Shown here: one piece after another, positions 57,656-64,000 of the stretch
How positions within the stretch are numbered: the first letter of the stretch is position 1
Layout: each line of letters starts with the position of its first letter
Source of the DNA: Beroe forskalii
Taxonomy: Eukaryota; Ctenophora; Nuda; Beroida; Beroidae
Direction: 5' to 3'
Length of the DNA stretch: 64,000 nt
Assembly (NCBI GenBank): GCA_011033025.1
Contig: WFMF01000015.1
Span: 620,001 to 684,000, forward strand
Made by a program: the position numbers and the translations under genes
Notes under the pieces: generated by a model
Seen by the model: the letters and a program-made list of their open reading frames with translations, nothing else
Databases searched by the model: none
What the model was told of the DNA's origin: nothing

Positions 57656-60600
57656 ACGGATTTATACCATACGAGACTCTGAGGATGGGAATTTTGGGGT
57701 TCGGAAGTCTGGGGATTCTTTCGACTTATACTATTGCTTATGTTAACGTATGATGATGAAGTCATATTGAAATTTTGTGGGGTGTGAAATTATGGAGATA
57801 GAATTAAGGCGGTTAGTAAATAGGGCTGTGAAACCAAATTGCACCAAACCGGCGATCGCTTATTTTTCATGGGACATTAAAATTTGTCTAGACTGCCCAA
57901 ATGATTCGACAGCAATTCCTATAGAGGAATTTTGTGGTTAGAAATTAGCAACAGTGAACCCGCCTTAATAAAACGCATTTTAGCACTTGCGGGAGCTTCG
58001 CCACCAGCAGTTCATCGTAAGATGGGATGGGTCATGGATTACCGCGGGGAGGGGGTTTCAAATGATCAAACCGAAGATTTCTGCCTCTTCTGATGAGAAT
58101 TTGATTCAGTAATCGGCATTTCATTCTTGTCATAGCTATCGGGAATTCATGAATGTACACTGAATATCGATGCTTCAAAATTTCTTAGTGGGTAAGCTAA
58201 TTTATACGATGTCTATACAAATCTTATTTCGCGGTGTGGTTAATTCAGTTTTGACAAAAATCTAGAAAACAGTTCCCGGAATTTATTCATGCTTTCATTA
58301 ATCAAGAACTTATCATACCCAGGAGAGAACGTGAAGTTAGCCTGGTTGGTGTCCCGGCCCTAGGTCCAGTCTACGCAGTGTAGCCCCTCTGGTGTTATGT
58401 CGCGTAAATAGCAAAATAGGGTAAAAGTAAGAAAAAAAGGGGGAAAACTCTAACGCGTAGATTAGGTTGGGACACTACAGTTACGTGCTGAAATTTATAA
58501 AGTCAGTACAAATTAAAAAACCGGACATGGCCAGATTTAAAAATGATCCAAACTTCAATCTTTTTGTTCATCCATTCGTTATTTCCACTGCAATAACATC
58601 TGCACTTCATTTCGAGTAAATATTCAAAAAAATATATTTATTCTCATCAATATCATTAAAATAAATGAATTTTATAAATTGAAGCCATGCCCTGTTACTG
58701 CAACAAGATCTTTGAGATGCATTTAAGCATACAACGCGAGTGCTTGACCTCAAAACTACGCCGTTTATCGAGAGAAAGATGCCGACGGTTAAATAAATGG
58801 TTGTCAGTCAAGATTTTGAAAGTTGTGTGTTACCTGGCCAATCACAAATATCATATTGATCCATAATTTCTGACATTAATCTATTTTGAAAAACAAATTA
58901 CGTTAAACTTCAGACACTCGCGTTGTTATCCAATCACCATCATCAAGCCCTTGGGTTAATAAAGTGGAACTCAATAACCGTTAATCTCGAATTTATATAT
59001 CTTAAAGACCCGTTTAGGATAACGACTTAAAATTAGAAGTTTCGCATGAAAATTAGTAGCCCAGCGTCATAAATTTTCATAAATTTTCGTTAACGTGACT
59101 TCATTCCTGACTTTCTATCGGTCTCGCACAGTCCTCAAAATCGCTGCAAAGTAGTTTGCGGCGTCACGACACTTATAATATTATATATTAACGAAAATGA
59201 TCGTTAAGGAGTACTTAAGATTAAAATCTATTAGAAATTTGTGGCGAATACTTGCAAGTGAGTACAATTATATGATTCACGATATTTTATAGTATTACTT
59301 TTATATATTGATTATGATAAGCATCGTGAGAATCATCCCCACCAGAAAGTTAATTCCACTAGTGAAGTAATGTTTAGTCTGGATCCGGATGATGATTCAT
59401 GTTCCTATCTTAAGTAAAATTACTATTAGAACTGATGCTATGTTCTGAGGTGACCAATTCACGTTTTGATGGAGTTGCGTTAGGTTAGGCATGAGGCTGA
59501 CATTGGGTTGAAGAATGAGGTTTAAGGTTGCGTTAACTTACCACTCAGAGCCTTTGTAAATGGTTAGGTGTGGGGGCTAGTGTTTTGGAGGTTTATTAAA
59601 TTCAACATTAATAACAATTTTGAATTTTTTTCGAAGGGTGAGGTGTAGGGTTTCGGGTTTCATATTAAGATAACCCACCCATTTTGTTGAGGATGTGATG
59701 AAAGGCTAAAATAGTGTGGAGGGTTATGTCTTTACTCTTACTGACAAACCCCAACTCTATAACACCATTTCGAGTCTCTTCTTGAGGGTTTGGTGTATGG
59801 CTAAGACAGGGTTTGGGGTTTAGAATTAACTGGTAATTGTTTATTATAATGCTAATTACCAACATAACTCACCACTTTGAGTCGTCTGTCAAGGGTTAAA
59901 TGTAGGGCTAAGACAGGGTTTGGGGTTTCGAATTACCTGCTAAATATTTATTATCATCAACATTACTCAACACTTTGAGCCGTTTGTCGAGGGTAGGGTT
60001 GGTGACCACGCCTTCAGTGGCGTCAGGTCGAGGCTGCCTCAACAGCATCCGAACCAACGGCGTTATCGTGTACTTTCTGATATCCTGAAATAGGGGAACG
60101 GAATTTTCACCTCACGATAACTTACGGGCTCGAAATATTTCAATTTTGCGGCCTACGCAAAGGTTAAGGTTTGGTTAGGGTCTGGGCTAGAGCTAGGGCA
60201 GTGGGTAGGTTTAGGATTATGATTAGGGAAAGGTCTGGGAGATTAAGTGTCGTGAGGTTCAACGTCGGGCTCCCCTGGAATTGAACAGTTGCATCCCAAA
60301 TACCCTGACTGAATATCCTGACTAAATATCCTGATGTATTATCGCCACATCATATTCTCTCAAAGGCGATAATGAATGGTATCCTGTTTCCTGTCTCTGT
60401 AATTCAAAGATGAATTGGACGATTCAGTATTGTGCTGTGAAATGAATGAGATTGACGCCTTCGTTAAATGTACCCCATGTATCATAACGCCATCCGGACA
60501 AAACACCAACCGGGCATGAAAGGCCCCGAAAACACGATATTTAGTATATTTACACTTCGTGTATCCAATAATTTTTTTTTTTGCAATGTTCACTGACCAC

Positions 60601-61656
60601 CTCCCCCGCCACGCGTGGAGAGGTGGCAGCTCTCCATAGCGAAGAGCTCCACTGGAACCCATCTGGCATGCACTACTAGTTTGACTAGTACCCCTTACCT
60701 GGGATGCCAGATGATAGCATCTTTACAGATGCCAATTGAGTCGGGGGCGCCCCTCCGAAGATTGACTACCTTGTATCCAATAATATGGGACCAATGAAAT
60801 CTTCAACCTTATTGAATTGGCCATTGCTTGACATTTCATTGGATTCCCGCTTGCTTTCAATCGTTACGATCAGATCGTTTAGATTGGAACTGTTTTCGAC
60901 ATCAGCAAAACGCTGCTGTCCTGTTACTATTTACGTAGCGCGCGGAGACTTTGAAGCAATGCTTGCTTCGTCCTTGACAGAATTCTACAAAATCAAATGA
61001 AAATCCATACGTGCGCGCGAAATAAGCACGTTTTGGAATGCTGAAAAAACTTTGCATGAATTTAGGCTACACGCAAATTCCATAAATTCCAATAAATTTG
61101 GCGTTTTCTTCCCGAATTTTCTTTTGTACCATTCGCAGCAGCGATGAACGACTGGCTATGACATCACTAGAAGGTCACCTGAGTAAGAAATTAGTAAGGC
61201 CCTTGAGACAACTCCTGTCCCTGAAAATAGTAAATACTTTAAGTCAAAACTCGACAAATCCCATCTCCCGCCAAAAGCACAGTTTCAAAATTTCCAAGGT
61301 TTCTTCACAATATCTGGGATGGAAGTTAGACTTCGAAGAAATCAAATCTCCCAGAAATAACTAATTTAAAAGGCACTGAAACACTGATTATAATTTTCTG
61401 ATTCGATTTGAACCACGCTGAGGATTTTATGTAGAAGAGAAAGCAAGAGGATTCTTTCACACCGCAATACCTCCACTCATCATGATAACCTGAACGAAAC
61501 ACAGTCCGTTAAAAATCTTTGACTGATTTGAATGAAGTTCCGAATCAGTTTGCACACTCAGTGGAACAGGACTTCAACCGGTCACCAACTCAGCAAACTT
61601 TCAGATGATTCAAAGCAAATTAGCTCTTTATCCAAAGCTAAACTAATTAAACTAAC
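57656..61656. other. Downstream flank or intron of ATAD3, no AAA+ exon recognised
   Basis: The AAA+ ATPase exons of ATAD3 should lie here on the minus strand. I looked for a Walker A (GPPGTGK) and Walker B (VDEADAF) coding pattern and saw none. The stretch holds a degenerate repeat (59480-60000), GGGTTAGGG-like low-complexity DNA (60160-60240) and a GC-rich palindromic piece (60600-60745). Confidence 0.45.
59480..60000 (+). repeat. Degenerate ~110-130-bp tandem repeat
   Basis: Four diverged copies share GGGTTTGGGGTTT, TAACAACATTACTCA-like, CACTTTGAG(T/C)CGT and GTCAAGGGTTAAATGTAGGGCT blocks (starts near 59520, 59640, 59760 and 59880). Confidence 0.6.
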
Positions 61657-64000
61657 CTTATAACTAGCTCTGGACGTCTCCCTGACTAACGTTGGTTTTC
61701 CTATCCTATTCTCAATGTACTGAGCCCCCACGCCAATACCACGTTTAGCTAGGAAATACCCGCCAGCTAGCCCAAATACCGTCATTGCTGTTCCCATGAT
61801 CTTCGTGTTGTTACTGATCAGGGTATCCAGTCCTGTGGTGGTTTGGGGTATGAGGGGGGTCAGAGTGGAGTGGTGTCAGGGCAGAGTGGTGTCAGAGTGG
61901 AGTGGTGTCAGAGTGGTGGTAGAGTGGAGTGGTATCAGAACATCAGAGTGGATTGGTGCCAGAGTGGAGTGGTGTCAGGGTATGAGGGGTGTCAGTGTAG
62001 AGTGGTGTCAGAGAGGCGGTAGAGTGGAGTGGTGTCAGAGTGGAGTGGTGTCAGAGACTCTGACACCACTTCACCCTAACACTCCCCCCCGCCAGGGAAG
62101 AGTGGTGTCAGAGTGGAGGGGTGTCATAGTGGAGTGGTGTCAGAGTAGACTGGTGTCACAGTGGACTGGTGTCAGGAAAGAGTGGTGTCAGAGTGGAGAA
62201 GTGTCATAGTGAGTGGTGTCAGGGAAGAGTGGTGGAAGAGTGGAGTGGTGTTAGAGTGGAGTGGTGTCAGGGTATGATGGGTGTCAGAGATGAGTGGTGT
62301 CAGAGTGGAGTGGTGTCAGAGTGGAGTGGTGTCAGAGTGGAGTGGTGTCAGAGTGGAGTGGTGTCAGAGTGGAGTGGTGTCAGAGTGGTGTCAGAGTGGA
62401 GTGGTGTCAGAGTGGAGTGATGTCAGAGTGGAGTGGTGTCAGAGTGGAGTGGTGTCAGAGTGGAGTGGTGTCGGAGTGGAGTCCTTTCAGGGAAGAGTGG
62501 TGTCAGAGAAATGTGGTGTCAGAGTGGAGTGGTGTCAGAGTGGAGTGATGTCAGAGTGGAGTGGTGTCAGAGTGGAGTGGTGTCAGAGTGGAGTGGTGTC
62601 AGAGTGGAGTGGTGTCAGGGAAGAGTGGTGTCAGAGTGGAGTGGTGTCAGAGTGAAGTGGTGTTAGAGTGGTGTCAGGGCAGACTGGTGTCAGAAAGGAG
62701 TGATGTCAGGGCAGATTGGTGTCAGGGCAGAGTGGTGTCAGAAAGGAGTTGTGTCAGGGCAGAGTGGTGTCAGGGCAGAGTTGTGTTAGGGTGGAGTGGT
62801 GTCGGAGTATAGTGGTGTCTGAGTGGAGGGATGTCAGAGTGGAATAGTGTCAAAGAAGCCAAGTTCAGGACACATAGGTATTAGGTAAGTAAAAATTTAT
62901 CAACTGACCTGTACCAATCATGTTTCCTACAGAGCTGCAAACTTCCATCCACGTCTTCCTTTGTTCAGCTCTATCTAGCTTTATCTTTTCCTTGTTCAAA
63001 TCATGGTTTTCTCGCTCAACTTTCGCCCTGGAATTATATTTTCACTGAAGATTTAATTTAAAATCGACAATACAACGTGGAAGACTCAACATTTCTCTTA
63101 TAGATAGCTCAGGAACACATGAGGCCTCAGTTATAGTGAGACTCTCGAAGTCCTCGATTGAAAAAGTGTGCCTGACCACAGACCACTACTATACATGATT
63201 ATTACATCATCAAGATATTTTGAGATATTTCCCCTACGATTGCGTTACATGAGTTATAACCGTCCACAAACCATAATTTGATATTGAAAATCTCACTTAT
63301 TTAAACCCTTCTTAATTGATAACGGAAAATTGTGAATCTGGTGCCCCCAATCTGTTCCAAGGCCATCTGCCTGGCCCACATCAACCATACTATGCAGTTT
63401 CAGATGTAATTCTTAGTCAAAATATACCGTATCTTGGAGAATGGTATAATTTACTTATTTCCTCTGTCCCCCACCCTTGAACACTTACTTGCCCCTCATC
63501 TTAGCCTCTATACTCTTCATCTCATTCTCGTGTCTCAACCGTTCCTGGTACTCCACTGTCTCACGTCTCATCATTTCCTGTTGTTTCACTGAGTCCTCCT
63601 GGCGACGCAGGATTTCCTCGTTGTTCTTACGGTCCTGTTCTGGGGAGAGTGGGGGATGTTTTAACTCTAGTGATTACAAATAAGGAAACGGGATCAATGA
63701 AAAAGCAAGGGTTTGGAATCAAACATTGAACTAAAATTATAAATGTCACTATGAATAGAAATCAAATTTATGATGTCCATATCAGGATGCTGAGATACTG
63801 AATATTGCATTCCGAGCACATTTTACAGATAAATTCAATTGATTTATGATAATATATGCGAATATATTTGTTTCAAATTACCAAGTTGGTCGTCATGTCG
63901 TCTCCTGGCCAGTCTGTCTTTGTACTGTTCGTTCTGCTGCATGTACTTCTGTTCTTCTTTCTGGGTTTTACGCTTCTCCTCCTCCATCACTCTGGGGATA
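61657..64000 (-). CDS. ATAD3: ATAD3 (mitochondrial AAA-ATPase), coiled-coil and membrane exons, partial
   Basis: ATAD3 spans the mitochondrial inner membrane and helps organise nucleoids and membrane contacts. Four exons on the minus strand join in frame: 64000-63882 (cut by the window edge; KEEQKYMQQNEQYKDRLARRRHDDQL), 63639-63489 (NNEEILRRQEDSVKQQEMMRR, RLRHENEMKSIEAK), 63027-62909 (AKVERENHDLNKEKIKLDRAEQRK) and 61832-61657 (GLAGGYFLAKRGIGVGAQYI then ENRIGKPTLVRETSR). The first three form the family's Glu/Arg/Gln-rich coiled coil. The last holds the membrane segment and the highly conserved GKPTLVRETSR before the AAA+ module. All splice sites are GT/AG. The N-terminus is outside the window, and the AAA+ exons were not found below 61657, so the gene here is incomplete at both ends: at the 5' side by the window, at the 3' side for unknown reasons. 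Confidence 0.92.
61856..62850. repeat. 16-bp minisatellite filling an ATAD3 intron
   Basis: About 60 copies (span over period) of GTGTCAGAGTGGAGTG with variants (GTGTCAGGGAAGAGTG, GTGTCAGGGCAGAGTG, GTGTCAGAAAGGAGTG). A small inverted interruption sits near 62050-62095. It occupies nearly the whole 1,076-bp intron between the exons at 61832 and 62909. Because 16 is not a multiple of three, every frame reads the same 16-residue cycle (SGVVSEWSGVRVEWCQ), which explains the long open frames; they are not genes. Confidence 0.95.

Noticed and set aside
60150..60240. Interstitial telomere repeat
   Set aside because: GGTTAGGG-like pieces occur but without regular TTAGGG periodicity.
61796..62812. 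Trp/Ser/Val-rich open frames (EWSGVRVEWCQ) as a secreted repeat protein
   Set aside because: They come from the 16-bp minisatellite inside an ATAD3 intron; all three frames give the same peptide cycle.

Overview
The window reads as nuclear DNA of an invertebrate animal. It has split genes with GT/AG introns, recognisable metazoan proteins (an aquaporin, Mediator subunit MED15, the mitochondrial ATPase ATAD3), several retroelement classes typical of invertebrates (a CR1-type LINE, a Penelope-like element, an RLE-type non-LTR C-terminus, an env-like glycoprotein remnant) and very many minisatellites and fold-back elements. No bacterial operons, rRNA, tRNA or CRISPR arrays were seen. The phylum cannot be fixed from sequence alone.

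Layout. 1-1429: flank and a GGATCC-rich minisatellite. 1430-6477 and 35005-39908: two ~5 kb near-identical arms in inverted orientation, each carrying a 24-bp tandem array and a nested MITE, separated by ~28.5 kb. Between the arms: a 124-bp tandem repeat split by a ~7 kb LINE (6817-13772, minus strand) that is itself split by a 908-bp DNA transposon with a perfect 8-bp target duplication; a Penelope-like remnant (15.2-16.1 kb); five exons of an aquaporin (17086-18659, plus); a nest of fold-back and MITE elements (19.9-23.3 kb); an RLE-domain retroelement C-terminus (23.9-24.9 kb, minus); MED15 exons (27665-31243, minus) with a possible small membrane-protein gene on the opposite strand; and another fold-back element (31.6-32.1 kb). 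Right of the arms: an env-like remnant (39.9-40.9 kb, minus) touching the arm edge, a fold-back element with 8-bp target duplication (41086-42414), a TA-flanked MITE (42463-44059), LINE ORF1 debris (45.2-46.1 kb), palindromic MITEs (47.1-48.0 kb), a GC-rich cluster of element ends (49.0-49.9 kb), a long AT-rich stretch without recognisable genes (50-61.6 kb), and the ATAD3 coiled-coil and membrane exons (61657 to the right edge, minus), one intron of which is almost entirely a 16-bp minisatellite.

How it fits together. The host genes are ordinary housekeeping or channel genes and show no joint pathway. The interest is in the mobile DNA. The LINE carries an ORF1 in which an AlkB-type 2-oxoglutarate/Fe(II) dioxygenase domain (HxD, H and distal R all visible) precedes an SGNH-esterase domain, followed by an ORF2 with PHD finger, endonuclease and reverse transcriptase. 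A retroelement bringing its own nucleic-acid demethylase-like domain is the strongest candidate here for an unusual system. The second theme is repeated, independent fold-back architecture in which each element has its own minisatellite in the arms.
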